Positions 42,599 through 52,115 of a stretch of DNA of 64,000 nt are shown here, piece after piece. Origin of the DNA: UBA10205 sp035289625 (GTDB lineage Archaea; Iainarchaeota; Iainarchaeia; Iainarchaeales; Iainarchaeaceae); NCBI GenBank assembly GCA_035289625.1, contig DATDWP010000010.1, positions 61,472 through 125,471 on the forward strand, written 5' to 3'. Made by a program: the position numbers and the translations under genes. The first letter of the stretch is position 1. Each line of letters starts with the position of its first letter. Under the pieces are notes generated by a model. That model was not told where the DNA came from. It saw only the letters and a list, made by a program, of their open reading frames with translations, and did no database searches.

Positions 42599-44075
42599 TT
42601 ATTTTCCCCTCCAATATTTTTTCAAGTTCATCAAGTTTAACCCTCTCTTGTGCCATTGAATCGCGCTCGCGAAGTGTTACCGTGTTATCTTTCATTGTGT
42701 CATAATCAATTGTTATTCCAAACGGTGTGCCGACACTATCTTGCCTACTATACCTTCTTCCGATGCTTGCTGATTCGTCATATATGCAGAGGAATTTTTT
42801 TTGCAAGGAGTTTTGGATCTCGCGCGCTTTTTCCGAAAGGCCGTCCTTTTTTACAAGAGGGTAAATTCCGACTTGTATTGGGGCAATTGAGGCCGGGAAT
42901 TTTAGAAGCGTTCTCTTTTCATCTCCTGTTCGCTCTTCATAAATTAGGTCCAGGAGACCAAAAAATGGCCTGTCCACTCCGAATGCGATTTCTATTACGT
43001 GTGGTATTTCTTCTTTTCCTTCAAGTGTTCGTGCGCTAAGTTTTTGGCCGCTAAATTTTGCATGCTGGGTGAGATCATAGTTGGTGCGATCGGAAATTCC
43101 GCACACTTCAACCCATCCAAAGCTCTTCATTTTAACTTCAATGTCCCATGTGTCATCTGAGTAGAATGCTTTTTCGTTGCTGTGGTGTTGGCGAAGCCTT
43201 ATGCTCTCTTTTGGTATGCCAAAATCAAGAAACATTTTGTAGGCAAGGTTCAAATGCCACGCATACGCCTTGTTTTTGAGGACTTTTTTTTCAAGGGTTT
43301 GGGAAAGTGTCATTTGCACTGGTTCTTTTGATTCTTTTTGCATCTGCTCTGTCCAAATTGGCATTAGATTATCTTTTGAATCTTCAATTGGCCAGGTTTT
43401 TTTCATTTCCGGAAATAGGAATGTTTGCGATTCTGCTTGGGTGAATTCGCGCGAGCGCAAAAGGTGCTGGCGTGGAGAGATTTCATTGCGGAATGCTTTT
43501 CCTATTTGGAATACTCCAAATGGCAATTTGTCGCGGAAAAAATCCAAATAATTTTTAAATCCAAGATATGTTGTTGTTGCGGTTTCGGGGCGGTTGTAAG
43601 CTTCAGTACTTGTCCCTATTGTTGTTCTCATCATAAGGGTGTGCCGCTCTATTTTCAGTGCAAGTTTTTTTCCGGCCGGGCTTTTGATGTTTTTTTCCTT
43701 TATTATTTTTATTAGCTGCTCGTCAGTGAAATGGTCGGCTGCAATCCCGCTCATTTCTTCAATTAATTTATCTGCGCGAAATGATTCCTTGCCATCTTCT
43801 GTTAATATTACAGGGTCGTTAAATCCGGCTAAATGCCCGGACGCTTTCCATACAATTGAGGGGGTGATTATTGGGTATTCCACTTCAAAAAACCCTTGGG
43901 AATTGAAGTGCTTTCTAATTATTGCTTCTATGTTGTTTTTGAGCCTCTTTCCTAGAGGACCGTAGGCGTAAAAGCCTGATATTCCGCCATATATTTCAGG
44001 TTCGGGGCCGTATACAAAGCCTTTTTCCTTAAGATAAGTTGTCAATGTCTCTGAAAATTGGTTCTTTTCGGGCAT
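42591..44075 (-). CDS. glyS: Glycyl-tRNA synthetase, archaeal/eukaryal class II type
   Basis: The 494-residue protein has archaeal/eukaryal GlyRS blocks: FVYGPEPEIYGGISGFYAYGP, HFNSQGFFEVEYP, IASIGRRYSRQDSVGTPFGITID, and LREHD-like RERDSMAQ near the C-terminus. Motif 2 lies in RNEISPRQHLLRSREFTQAE (FRNEISPR). It charges tRNA-Gly in the cytoplasm. It starts the GlyRS-Nop5 operon by an 8-bp overlap. A tRNA-Thr gene lies 70 bp upstream on the other strand. Confidence 0.95.
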   Translation of the reverse strand: MPEKNQFSETLTTYLKEKGFVYGPEPEIYGGISGFYAYGPLGKRLKNNIEAIIRKHFNSQGFFEVEYPIITPSIVWKASGHLAGFNDPVILTEDGKESFRADKLIEEMSGIAADHFTDEQLIKIIKEKNIKSPAGKKLALKIERHTLMMRTTIGTSTEAYNRPETATTTYLGFKNYLDFFRDKLPFGVFQIGKAFRNEISPRQHLLRSREFTQAESQTFLFPEMKKTWPIEDSKDNLMPIWTEQMQKESKEPVQMTLSQTLEKKVLKNKAYAWHLNLAYKMFLDFGIPKESIRLRQHHSNEKAFYSDDTWDIEVKMKSFGWVEVCGISDRTNYDLTQHAKFSGQKLSARTLEGKEEIPHVIEIAFGVDRPFFGLLDLIYEERTGDEKRTLLKFPASIAPIQVGIYPLVKKDGLSEKAREIQNSLQKKFLCIYDESASIGRRYSRQDSVGTPFGITIDYDTMKDNTVTLRERDSMAQERVKLDELEKILEGKING

Positions 44076-44145
44076 TAAGAACTACGTGAAGGCAAAAGAA
44101 TTAAAATGGCTCCCAGACCCACTTTTAGCGTAAAATAAGCGTTTT

Positions 44146-44219
44146 GCCGCAGTAGCATAGCCTGGTTGTGCAGCGCACTCGTAATGCGCAGGTCGTGGGT
44201 TCAAATCCCACCTGCGGCT
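44146..44219 (+). tRNA. tRNA-Thr (anticodon CGU)
   Basis: A 74-nt cloverleaf: acceptor GCCGCAG/CTGCGGC, D-arm GCAT/GTGC, anticodon stem GCGCA/TGCGC with loop CTCGTAA giving CGU, T-arm GTGGG/CCCAC, discriminator T (U73), usual for archaeal tRNA-Thr. CCA is not encoded. A T-run follows. Confidence 0.93.
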
Positions 44220-44221
44220 TT

Positions 44222-45736
44222 TTAGGCAGTCCTAATTATTATTGTCTTTTCCGAAGATTGCCTCTGCGAACTAGGGTCTAAATAGAATACGCCGATTTTG
44301 CATGTGGCAATTTCTGATGGCGGAGTTGGGTTTGGCACTGAAATGGTGTATGGGATGCTCCATATCCTGTCCTCTTCCAATAAATCGCTATTGCTCTCTA
44401 TTTGCGAACTGAATGTTAACCAGCTAACCCCAACTGAGGTGCAGTTTATTTTTGCGCTAAGCTCTCGCAAAAGTGATTCGCCGCTATTTTTCACATCAAG
44501 AAAGCCTGTTACAAGCGGGTATATTTCATCTTTTTTTTGCATTGTATAACTCTCTGCTATTCCGCTAATATCAACCCCGCTCTCTACCTTTTCAACTTCC
44601 ATTGTAAGGTCAAATTTCCTTTCAAATAGCGCGCTCTTTAGGTAAATTGCCCCGACAATTGATTCTGATTCCACCCCTGCCGGGAATTTGGTGCTTGAAG
44701 GAACGCTAAGTATTACTGTTACTTGTGATTGTGAATTTTCAGCAACATCAAATGTACTCTGCGGGCTAATTGAAAACCACGAGGAAACTTCTTGCGGGTC
44801 GCTAAATTCGGTTTTTGTTATCTGCACTTCTACTTGTATTTGGTTTATTTCAAATTCATTTTCATTTTCAACTTTTAGTATTTTTTCATCAGTTTCCCCC
44901 GCGTTCACCCTTCCGTAATCCGCGCGTGTTTTTGAGGAGCCGAATGTTGCGCTAAAGCTGTCTTGCTCGAATTCTAAAAGGGAATATTTGCCTTCAATTT
45001 TTGCATCCTTTGAACTAAGCCCTTTTATTCGAATAGTTCCGCTCTTATCATCCCCGATTTGTTTTGAACCCGGGTTCTTTTTTACTGCTAAATTTATTGT
45101 AAATGGGTTCTCCCCGCCCTGGACTATTAGGGGCTTTTCATATTCAAGGTCCATTATATCTGCAGCATCGCCTTCGAGTACAAGTTCGGCTTCAGTTGTT
45201 TGCGTGTCATTGTTTGTTATTGTAATTTCAATTCCCTTCTGCTCTCCGGATGCAAATTGCGCTGGGAACTGCCCTGAAAGTTCGAGGTCTTTGCTCTCTT
45301 CAAGTTTTATTGCAATTGGCAAACTTGAACTCACAGTAATTTGCATGCCGCGAATTGGCTTATAGCCGCTAGATTGCACATCTATTTTGTACGTGCCGGC
45401 GCGAAGCCCTACTGATTCATGGTTTGGAAGGAGTTTTATTTCCTGTCCCTCAAGTGAAAATACTTTTATTGCAGCTGAAATATCCTCGCCTTCTGTATCT
45501 GTTACGTCAAATGAAACCTGCTGCACGCTTCCTATGAAAAAATCGTAGGCAAAAAAAAGTACTACAATTCCAACAAGTGCTAGCCCGATTATTTTTGCAT
45601 GCGGCTTTGCCTGCTCTAGCATTGAACTTCCCATTTCAGTTGCGCTATCAATTGGGCTTTTTTCGTAAATATCGGGTTCTTGCTCCCCATGTGGGGAGTC
45701 GTATTTGTCATACATGGCTTGAGAAATAAGCCCCAA
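44222..45736 (-). CDS. Single-pass membrane protein with extracytoplasmic Ig-like domains
   Basis: The 504-residue product has a cytoplasmic N-terminus (1-46), a transmembrane helix (about 47-68, IIGLALVGIVVLFFAYDFF) and an external region with a PEGA-like start (about 75-145) then two or three Ig-like NEAT/CARDB-type beta domains with GxY and SVP motifs. No catalytic site is seen. It might be an envelope-stress or cell-surface protein. The tRNA-Thr gene ends just after its stop. Confidence 0.75.
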   Translation of the reverse strand: MGLISQAMYDKYDSPHGEQEPDIYEKSPIDSATEMGSSMLEQAKPHAKIIGLALVGIVVLFFAYDFFIGSVQQVSFDVTDTEGEDISAAIKVFSLEGQEIKLLPNHESVGLRAGTYKIDVQSSGYKPIRGMQITVSSSLPIAIKLEESKDLELSGQFPAQFASGEQKGIEITITNNDTQTTEAELVLEGDAADIMDLEYEKPLIVQGGENPFTINLAVKKNPGSKQIGDDKSGTIRIKGLSSKDAKIEGKYSLLEFEQDSFSATFGSSKTRADYGRVNAGETDEKILKVENENEFEINQIQVEVQITKTEFSDPQEVSSWFSISPQSTFDVAENSQSQVTVILSVPSSTKFPAGVESESIVGAIYLKSALFERKFDLTMEVEKVESGVDISGIAESYTMQKKDEIYPLVTGFLDVKNSGESLLRELSAKINCTSVGVSWLTFSSQIESNSDLLEEDRIWSIPYTISVPNPTPPSEIATCKIGVFYLDPSSQRQSSEKTIIIRTA

Positions 45737-45837
45737 GATATATTAAAACCTTGTCAATGGCATTTTTGCACTGGGGCTTTTACAGTATATTTTTAACCTA
45801 TTTAGAGGACAAGAGCTATTTAGGAGGTGAGAGGGAC

Positions 45838-45990
45838 ATGCTGCAATATGCGATATTGTTCCTAGTAATTGCAATCATTGCCGCTATTTTTGGCTTTGGT
45901 GGAATTGCAGGAACTTCAGCGTGGATAGCGCAAGTGCTTTTCATAATTTTCCTTGTGCTCTTCGCAGTATCTCTCATACGCAAAGTATAG
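45838..45990 (+). CDS. DUF1328 (YtjA-like) small membrane protein
   Basis: The 50-residue product has two hydrophobic helices (LQYAILFLVIAIIAAIFGFGG and WIAQVLFIIFLVLFAVSL) and the AGTSAWIAQ motif typical of the DUF1328 family. ATG 45838 is preceded by ggaggtgag (45823-45831), a strong Shine-Dalgarno. A longer frame to 45751 is unlikely. DUF1328 is common in bacteria and rare in archaea, so transfer is possible. The family has no established function. Confidence 0.85.
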   Translation: MLQYAILFLVIAIIAAIFGFGGIAGTSAWIAQVLFIIFLVLFAVSLIRKV

Positions 45991-46050
45991 GTAATAGGTT
46001 TGTGGCCTCTTTGCTGATATTTATTAAACACCTCTTCATTTTATTCTTCT

Positions 46051-46440
46051 ATGAAAATAGCCCTCTTCTCTTCTGAAAAATCGAACATACACCCGCTGCC
46101 GCTTATTGCAAAAGAGCTGCGATCGGCAATCCACAATTTGGAGGTAAAAGAACACATTTCAAAAAACAACCTCGATCTTGTAGGGGATATTTCACAAGCA
46201 AAAGGGTTTGATGCTGTTGTAGTAGTGCTATTTTACGAAAAGTCCTCTTTGGATGTGAAAATTCTAATGGAAAAATTGGTGCACCTTGATTTGGAAGGCA
46301 AGCGTACAATGAAATTTTTGGAAAAAGGGGATGATTTTGATTTGGAGGAAGAATCAAAGAAAATTTCTGGTTCAATTCTTCTGCAGCTCTTTGGCGCTTC
46401 TCCAAAGGCAAAAAAGGGAGCAAGCTATAAGGGGATTTAG
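46051..46440 (+). CDS. Unknown protein (129 aa)
   Basis: The product starts MKIALFSSEKSNIH, with an alpha/beta pattern (FDAVVVVLFYEKS). The layout is vaguely like lumazine/riboflavin-synthase-type folds, but no active-site motif is found, so I do not assign one. It converges with a coiled-coil protein gene and has its own TATA-like element upstream. Confidence 0.5.
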   Translation: MKIALFSSEKSNIHPLPLIAKELRSAIHNLEVKEHISKNNLDLVGDISQAKGFDAVVVVLFYEKSSLDVKILMEKLVHLDLEGKRTMKFLEKGDDFDLEEESKKISGSILLQLFGASPKAKKGASYKGI

Positions 46441-46446
46441 ACTAAT

Positions 46447-47574
46447 TTAATCTGACTTCTTCTTTTTCTTCCCGGATAGGTGCTGCTTTACCGTGTGGTG
46501 TTTGTGGAATGCCTTGTTGATCAGGCGAAGCTGCTCTTGTTCTTCTTCAAGCGCGGAAATTTTTTTCTCTTTTAAAATAAGTGAGTGCTGCAAATGTTCA
46601 ATTGTTTGGGCTTTTTGGCGGATGTCCTCGCGAAGCCCGCTAACTTCTTTTTCATGGCGCTCATCCAGAGAATTTTTGAGGCCTATTTTTTCTTCCTGCA
46701 AGTTCAAAAGTTCTTTTGAGTAGGTATTTCGAAGTTGGAGTGTTTCCTGCTCTATTTCGATGAGAACTTTTTTTGCATAATCGCGCTCTTTTTTTAGCAT
46801 TGTTATTAGTTCAAAGGTTTTGCCAAGCGCTTGGCCTTCCAGTTCTTCTACCCTTGAAACTTTATCAAAAAGTTCCCCCATTGCGCGTTGCATTTCTTCA
46901 AGGCCCTTCTTGCCGGCTTGCGCGTGGGTTTTGAGGAGTTCGGTTTTTGCTTCAAGTTGGCGGGAAATTTCATTTAATTCATTTTCAATTTCTATTGAGC
47001 CTTCTTTTTCAAGTAGCCCTAAAAATGTTTTTGATCGTGTCTCTTCATATTTTTTGCGAAGGTCCTCTAGTTCTTTTTCGCGCTGGTCAAGAAGGTCAAG
47101 TACGCTCTTTTGTGCTCCGCTGGTTTTCATCATATTGTCTTTTTTTCTATCATACACACGCATTCTCTCTATTGCATAGGTGCTTTTGAGAATTATTGCA
47201 AGGGTTTTTTGCTCAAGATCGGAATAGAGTTCCGGGACAACTATTGTTTCGGCCAGCATTCCGATTCCTTGCGCGCGGATCTTATCAATGCGTGCCTGCT
47301 CTAGTTCGCGGTTTCTTTTCAGAACTATAATTAGTTGCGCAATTTCTTTTACGTGCGGAGAGATTTCCGGCTTTGGGAGTTCATTGCGGCCATCAATTTC
47401 ATGCAATGCAAGTTCAAATAGCCCTTGTAGCTGCTCCATTTCAGGTATTATTTTTGAAAGGTTTCCGACAAATGCTTGCCTTGAGTAATTTGACCACTGT
47501 CTCTCGCTAGAATGCTGCCTTATTGAGGATGTAGTGGTTTCGATCCTATCGCATATTTCGCGCAGAGGTGGCAT
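46447..47574 (-). CDS. Coiled-coil protein (375 aa)
   Basis: The protein is dominated by long Glu/Lys/Leu heptad-rich helices from about residue 75 to 360 (for example KEKKISALEEEQEQL), interrupted by a short LGLLEKEGSIEI segment (about 205-216). No membrane helix or catalytic motif is present. It could be a structural or SMC-adjacent protein. It ends with KKKKSD. Confidence 0.72.
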   Translation of the reverse strand: MPPLREICDRIETTTSSIRQHSSERQWSNYSRQAFVGNLSKIIPEMEQLQGLFELALHEIDGRNELPKPEISPHVKEIAQLIIVLKRNRELEQARIDKIRAQGIGMLAETIVVPELYSDLEQKTLAIILKSTYAIERMRVYDRKKDNMMKTSGAQKSVLDLLDQREKELEDLRKKYEETRSKTFLGLLEKEGSIEIENELNEISRQLEAKTELLKTHAQAGKKGLEEMQRAMGELFDKVSRVEELEGQALGKTFELITMLKKERDYAKKVLIEIEQETLQLRNTYSKELLNLQEEKIGLKNSLDERHEKEVSGLREDIRQKAQTIEHLQHSLILKEKKISALEEEQEQLRLINKAFHKHHTVKQHLSGKKKKKSD

Positions 47575-47780
47575 AGGTTAATAACACTCAAATCTAGTAT
47601 AATATAATTTCCATTAGGCCCCTATTTTGCTCCACACTGCTTTTTTGTCCTCTGCAGGGCTATTTTTGCATTTAGGGGGGTTTTTGTGTTTTAGTTGCAC
47701 AATTAGTTCATCCTATAATAGTTGCGGGGCATTTCTCAATAGGAACAGATAGGAAGCGGGGAAGTGGGTGGGGTGCTTGT

Positions 47781-48344
47781 ATGATTGATCTAAAATCCAA
47801 AAGTGAAGGCGCAAATAAATTCATAACAAATGTTGGGCTTATTACAAGTACAGGGCCGCATGGCCACAATATTATGGCTGCGGAGTGGACATTCCAAATA
47901 TCCTACGACCCGGGCTATATTGCGGTTTGCATTGGCCACCATAAGGCAACGCGCGAGAACATTTCTGCTACAAAAGAATTCGGGGTCAGTATTGCGGCAA
48001 AAGGCCAAAATTCACTTTCAAGTATTGCTGGAGGTAGCTCTGGCAGAAAAGTTGATAAAATAGGGGCGTTAAAAGAATTGGGGTTTGAATTTTTTGAAGC
48101 AAATAAAATTAAGCCGCTTTTGGTAAAAGGGGCTGTGCTAAACCTTGAGTGCTCGGTTGAGCATGAGATGCCGGTAGGGGACCATGCAATGTTTATTGGA
48201 AAGGTGCTTGATGGAAAGGTTTGGGATAGTGAACCGCTTGCCTACTTTGCAGGGAAGTATTATCTTCTTGGAAATAGGGTTGAAAAGCCGCCCCAGGAAG
48301 TATTGGATAAAATGGACAAAATAGTAAAAGCGCACGAGAAGTGA
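47781..48344 (+). CDS. FMN-binding flavin reductase-like protein
   Basis: The 187-residue protein has the flavoredoxin / flavin reductase layout: VGLITSTGPHGHNIMAAEW, SYDPGYIAVCIG, HKATRENI and FGVSIAAKGQ. It binds FMN and may reduce a flavin or an electron carrier using NAD(P)H. It is not in an operon with other redox genes. ATG 47781 follows a gggg-containing leader. Confidence 0.85.
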   Translation: MIDLKSKSEGANKFITNVGLITSTGPHGHNIMAAEWTFQISYDPGYIAVCIGHHKATRENISATKEFGVSIAAKGQNSLSSIAGGSSGRKVDKIGALKELGFEFFEANKIKPLLVKGAVLNLECSVEHEMPVGDHAMFIGKVLDGKVWDSEPLAYFAGKYYLLGNRVEKPPQEVLDKMDKIVKAHEK

Positions 48345-48411
48345 TATGTATTGATCTGCATTTTTTTTGCGTAGGCCAGATTATATAGTTGGTTGTACCT
48401 AACTTTTCTTC

Positions 48412-49395
48412 ATGCAAATAATTCAAAAAAGCGGGATTGTTCTAAAGTCGGGTTCTAGCCTTTTTGTAGATGCTTCGAATATTCGCGCAAGTAAAGCCCT
48501 AATTACCCACGCCCATTCAGATCATGCAAAAGCCACTCTTTCAAATACTTATTATCTAACCCCCCAAACATCTGCGCTCATAAATGCAAAGCAGAAGGGT
48601 TTTAGCGTAAATGAAATTGATTTTGGGAAAAATTTTGAGGTGGATGGTTTTTCATGCAAATTCCACCCATCAGGGCATATTTTGGGTTCGTGCCAGCTCG
48701 AGGTTTCAAACGGTTCTCATGTTGTAATCACTTCTGATTTCAAATTGCAAAAGAGTATTTTATTTGAAGGCGCCAATATTCTCCCTTCTGAAATTTTGGT
48801 AATTGAAACAACTTTTGGGACTTCACAATATTCTTTTCCTTCGCGTGAGAGTGTATATGAGGATATGATAAAATGGTGTCACACACAGCTCTCTGAAAAT
48901 AAATTCATTGTGCTGGGAGGGTATAGCACAGGGAAAGCGCAAGAATTAACAAAAATTTGCACACAATTTTTAGGGGAAACCCCGCTTGTTTACAAGAAAG
49001 TGTTTGAGCAAAATAAAGTGTATGAATCCCAAGGGTTAAAATTGGGGGATTATATTGAACTTAACAATAATTTGAACGAGGGCAACATTCTGATAATGCC
49101 TCCGCATTTAATTGATGATAATTTGCTCTCAGCGCTCTCCCATCAATTGGGCAAAAAATGCGTTGCTGCAATTGCAACAGGGTGGGGGAATTCAAAATAC
49201 AAATCATTTCCGCTCTCAGACCATGCTGATTTTGATTCATTGATGCGCTATGTAAAAGAGAGTTCTCCAAAACTCGTGCTAACAACACATGGGTTTGAAG
49301 AAGAGTTTGCAGATGCAGTGCAAAAAAAATTAGGCATTAGGGCCCGCCCACTCTCACGCGATGGGCAGAGCACGCTTGATGAATTTGCTATTTAA
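48412..49395 (+). CDS. Metallo-beta-lactamase nuclease (SNM1/Ysh1-like, COG1236-type)
   Basis: The 327-residue protein has HAHSDHA (about 34-40), FHPSGHILGSCQ (about 84-95), and further blocks SDFKLQ and SDHAD near 270. It is the shorter SNM1-like form without the full CPSF insertion. Such archaeal proteins are predicted DNA or RNA exonucleases, some linked to DNA ligase. It is monocistronic. The function is predicted only. Confidence 0.82.
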   Translation: MQIIQKSGIVLKSGSSLFVDASNIRASKALITHAHSDHAKATLSNTYYLTPQTSALINAKQKGFSVNEIDFGKNFEVDGFSCKFHPSGHILGSCQLEVSNGSHVVITSDFKLQKSILFEGANILPSEILVIETTFGTSQYSFPSRESVYEDMIKWCHTQLSENKFIVLGGYSTGKAQELTKICTQFLGETPLVYKKVFEQNKVYESQGLKLGDYIELNNNLNEGNILIMPPHLIDDNLLSALSHQLGKKCVAAIATGWGNSKYKSFPLSDHADFDSLMRYVKESSPKLVLTTHGFEEEFADAVQKKLGIRARPLSRDGQSTLDEFAI

Positions 49396-49454
49396 ATTGC
49401 CTATTTCTAATCACCCTGATTTATATACAACTTGAGTGCAATCTGGATACAATT

Positions 49455-49916
49455 ATGGCTATTCCAAAAGCTCTGCGTAAGTTTTTTTCATTCGGCCGCA
49501 ATACCCAGCGCTCTACAATAAGCAAGAGGGCAAAAAAGGCTGCCATAGCAGGTGGTGTTGCGCTCTCACTTACCGCTGCCGGTGCATTGGGCATTCATGG
49601 GGTGAGGAATGCAAAATGGCAAAGGGCACCGGTGCAGATGCAGCAGATTGCAAAAATAGAACTGTTGCGCGGCAAGGGAAATCCGGGCATTAGGGATGTG
49701 AAAAGGGTTGCAGATACAATTTCGGCAAATTGGAAGGAGTATAAAAGGGACGGATTTGGAAAAATGAGCGAGCGCCTCATTGGGGAGAGAAACAAGTGGC
49801 CGCAAGCAACCCCCGAGCATGAACGATATAACAATATTCTCAATATAATGGACAGCTATGACAAGCTTGCCCCTAATGTAAAGTTGAAATTTAACGAATT
49901 TTTAGGGCTTAAATAA
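49455..49916 (+). CDS. Small membrane-anchored protein of unknown function
   Basis: The 153-residue product has a basic N-terminus with one hydrophobic stretch (about residues 28-50: AAIAGGVALSLTAAGALGI), which could be an uncleaved signal or a membrane anchor, then a soluble helical domain rich in Lys and Asn. No motif is recognised. ATG 49455 follows a TATA-like region. Confidence 0.6.
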   Translation: MAIPKALRKFFSFGRNTQRSTISKRAKKAAIAGGVALSLTAAGALGIHGVRNAKWQRAPVQMQQIAKIELLRGKGNPGIRDVKRVADTISANWKEYKRDGFGKMSERLIGERNKWPQATPEHERYNNILNIMDSYDKLAPNVKLKFNEFLGLK

Positions 49917-49986
49917 TCTACTTTTTCCGTTTCCCTCTTCCGCGCCTTTTTAAGCCTTTCCAAATCCTTGCATATTGAGTGGTAAA

Positions 49987-51759
49987 ATGTATCGCACCCA
50001 CACTTGCGCAGAACTCGATTCCAAATCAGTGGGCAAAAAGGTAGTTTTGTGCGGCTGGGTTGACACTCGAAGGGACCACGGAGGCCTTACTTTTATTGAT
50101 TTGCGCGATCGTTATGGGCTTGTCCAGGTGGTTTTAAACCCGGAAAAGAGCGCCAAGGTCCATGAAGAGTCAAAGAAGTTGCGAAGGGAATTTGTGGTTA
50201 AAATTGAAGGCCTTGTAAGGGAGCGCCCAAAAGGCACCGAGAACAAGGAGTGGAAGAGCGGCAAAATTGAAGTGGAAGCCCAAAATCTTGAAATTATTTC
50301 CTCATCACTCCCGTTGCCGATTGAATTTTCAGATAAAGCCCAGTCAAGTGAGGAGCTCAAATTAAAGTATAGATATCTTGATCTTCGCTCAAAAGAGCTG
50401 CAGCAAAATTTGATTGCGCGCCATCGCATAACAAAAATTGTGCGGGATTTTTATGATGCAAATAATTTTTTGGAAATTGAAACCCCGGTGCTGGCAAAAA
50501 GTACTCCTGAAGGCGCGAGGGATTATCTTGTTCCAAGTAGGGTCAATCCCGGGCATTTTTTTGCCCTTCCGCAAAGCCCACAGATTTTCAAGCAGCTTTT
50601 AATGTGCGCAGGGTTTGATAGGTATTTCCAGATCGCGCGCTGTTTTAGGGATGAGGATTTGCGAGCTGACAGGCAACCCGAATTTACGCAAATTGATGTT
50701 GAGATGAGTTTTGTTGATGAAGGGGATGTAATGGCCCTTCATGAAAAATTAGTGCATAAAATTTTCAAGGAATTTATGGGAATTGAATTAAAAATTCCCT
50801 TCGAGCGCCTCTCTTATGATGAATCTGTTGCAAGGTTTGGTATTGATAGGCCAGATACTAGATTTGGGCTAGAACTAGTTGATCTGACGCAAGAACTCGG
50901 GGGATCGGATTTTAATGTTTTCAAATCGGTTCTAAAAGAAGGGGGGGCTATAAAAGGAATAACAGTCCCCGGAAAAGGCGATTATTCGCGCTCTGAACTG
51001 AAAGATTTGGAGGATTTTGTAAAAATCTACAAAGCAAAAGGCCTAGCTTCGCTAAAAGTTAGCGGGAAAGCTCTCGAGGGTCAAATAGCAAAATTTATTT
51101 CAGAAAAAATTGCAGCGCAAATTATTTCCAAATCAAAAGCAAAGAATGGGGATATTATCCTAATTGTTGCAGGCCCAGTAAAAGTTGTCAATGATTCGCT
51201 TGGGTTTTTGAGAAACCATTTGGCAGAAAAATTGGGGCTTATTGAAAAGGGTAAGTGGAACTTTTTATGGGTCACTTCATTTCCAATGTTTGAGTGGAGC
51301 GAAGAGGAGCAGAAATTGAATGCAATGCACCATCCATTCACTTCTCCAAAAATTGAGGACATGGAATTTATGGAAAGCGAGCCGCTTAAAGTCCGCGCAA
51401 AAGCTTACGATCTTGTGCTAAATGGAATTGAAATAGGGGGAGGGAGCATTAGGATACACTCCCCGCAAGTTCAGGCAAGTGTATTCAACTCCCTTGGTAT
51501 TTTACAAAAAGACGCTCAGGAAAAATTTGGGTTTATGCTCGATGCATTCAAATACGGGCCCCCACCGCACGGTGGGATTGCGTTTGGTCTTGATAGGCTA
51601 GTAATGCTTCTTGTTGGGGCGCCTAGTATTCGCGAAGTAATAGCTTTCCCCAAAAACAAGGCAGCGGTTTCGCTAATGGATGGGTCCCCTTCGCAAGTTG
51701 ATGCAAAACAGCTAAAGGAGCTGCACATAAAACTCGAGCTGCCAAAACAGCAAAAGTAG
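49987..51759 (+). CDS. aspS: Aspartyl-tRNA synthetase, bacterial type
   Basis: The 590-residue length and the GAD-containing insertion are of bacterial-type AspRS; archaeal AspRS is about 430 residues. Class II motifs are seen: RYLDLRS, TPEGARDYLVPSR (motif 2 region), FRDEDLRADRQPEFTQID and GLDRLVMLL (motif 3). Residue 31 is His (RRDHGG), the residue linked to non-discriminating AspRS in Pseudomonas. This fits the downstream gatC, gatA and gatB. ATG 49987 was preferred over TTG 49975. Confidence 0.95.
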   Translation: MYRTHTCAELDSKSVGKKVVLCGWVDTRRDHGGLTFIDLRDRYGLVQVVLNPEKSAKVHEESKKLRREFVVKIEGLVRERPKGTENKEWKSGKIEVEAQNLEIISSSLPLPIEFSDKAQSSEELKLKYRYLDLRSKELQQNLIARHRITKIVRDFYDANNFLEIETPVLAKSTPEGARDYLVPSRVNPGHFFALPQSPQIFKQLLMCAGFDRYFQIARCFRDEDLRADRQPEFTQIDVEMSFVDEGDVMALHEKLVHKIFKEFMGIELKIPFERLSYDESVARFGIDRPDTRFGLELVDLTQELGGSDFNVFKSVLKEGGAIKGITVPGKGDYSRSELKDLEDFVKIYKAKGLASLKVSGKALEGQIAKFISEKIAAQIISKSKAKNGDIILIVAGPVKVVNDSLGFLRNHLAEKLGLIEKGKWNFLWVTSFPMFEWSEEEQKLNAMHHPFTSPKIEDMEFMESEPLKVRAKAYDLVLNGIEIGGGSIRIHSPQVQASVFNSLGILQKDAQEKFGFMLDAFKYGPPPHGGIAFGLDRLVMLLVGAPSIREVIAFPKNKAAVSLMDGSPSQVDAKQLKELHIKLELPKQQK

Positions 51760-51821
51760 TGGTTTGAAAGGGTAGTTGCCAGTCGGTTCTTTAAATTGTT
51801 TTTCTTTTCTATTTTATTGTT

Positions 51822-52115
51822 ATGCCAAAAGTCAAAGTGGATAGGGGGCTTCTTTTAAAGGTGGCATCAAACGCGCGCTTAAATTTAACCGAAGCTGAAA
51901 TCAAAAAATTCCTCCCGCAATTTGAAGCCGTAATCAAAGCATTTTCAAAGCTGGATAAACTTGATGTTTCAAAACAATTGCCATCTTTCCAGCCAATTCA
52001 AATAAAGAACGTGTTGCGAGAAGATGTTGCAAAAGAGTGCCTTTCGCAAGAGCTTGCGCTTGCAAATACAGAGCACAAAAAGGACGGCTACTTCAAAGGC
52101 CCAAGAGTGGTATAA
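51822..52115 (+). CDS. gatC: Glu/Asp-tRNA amidotransferase subunit C
   Basis: The 97-residue protein has the GatC pattern: LLLKVASNARLNLTEAEIKKF near the start and an Asp-Val-rich central region LDKLDV (about 45-55). GatC bridges GatA and GatB. It lies directly before gatA with 1-bp spacing. It follows the bacterial-type aspS by 62 bp. Confidence 0.85.
   Translation: MPKVKVDRGLLLKVASNARLNLTEAEIKKFLPQFEAVIKAFSKLDKLDVSKQLPSFQPIQIKNVLREDVAKECLSQELALANTEHKKDGYFKGPRVV

Noticed and set aside
46051..46440. Assignment of the 129-aa protein as riboflavin or lumazine synthase
   Set aside because: Only a vague alpha/beta resemblance is seen and no active-site residues were found.
47575..47780. Hairpin with cccctatttt and tttagggg as a small RNA
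   Set aside because: The pairing is imperfect and there is no clear promoter; it may be incidental.
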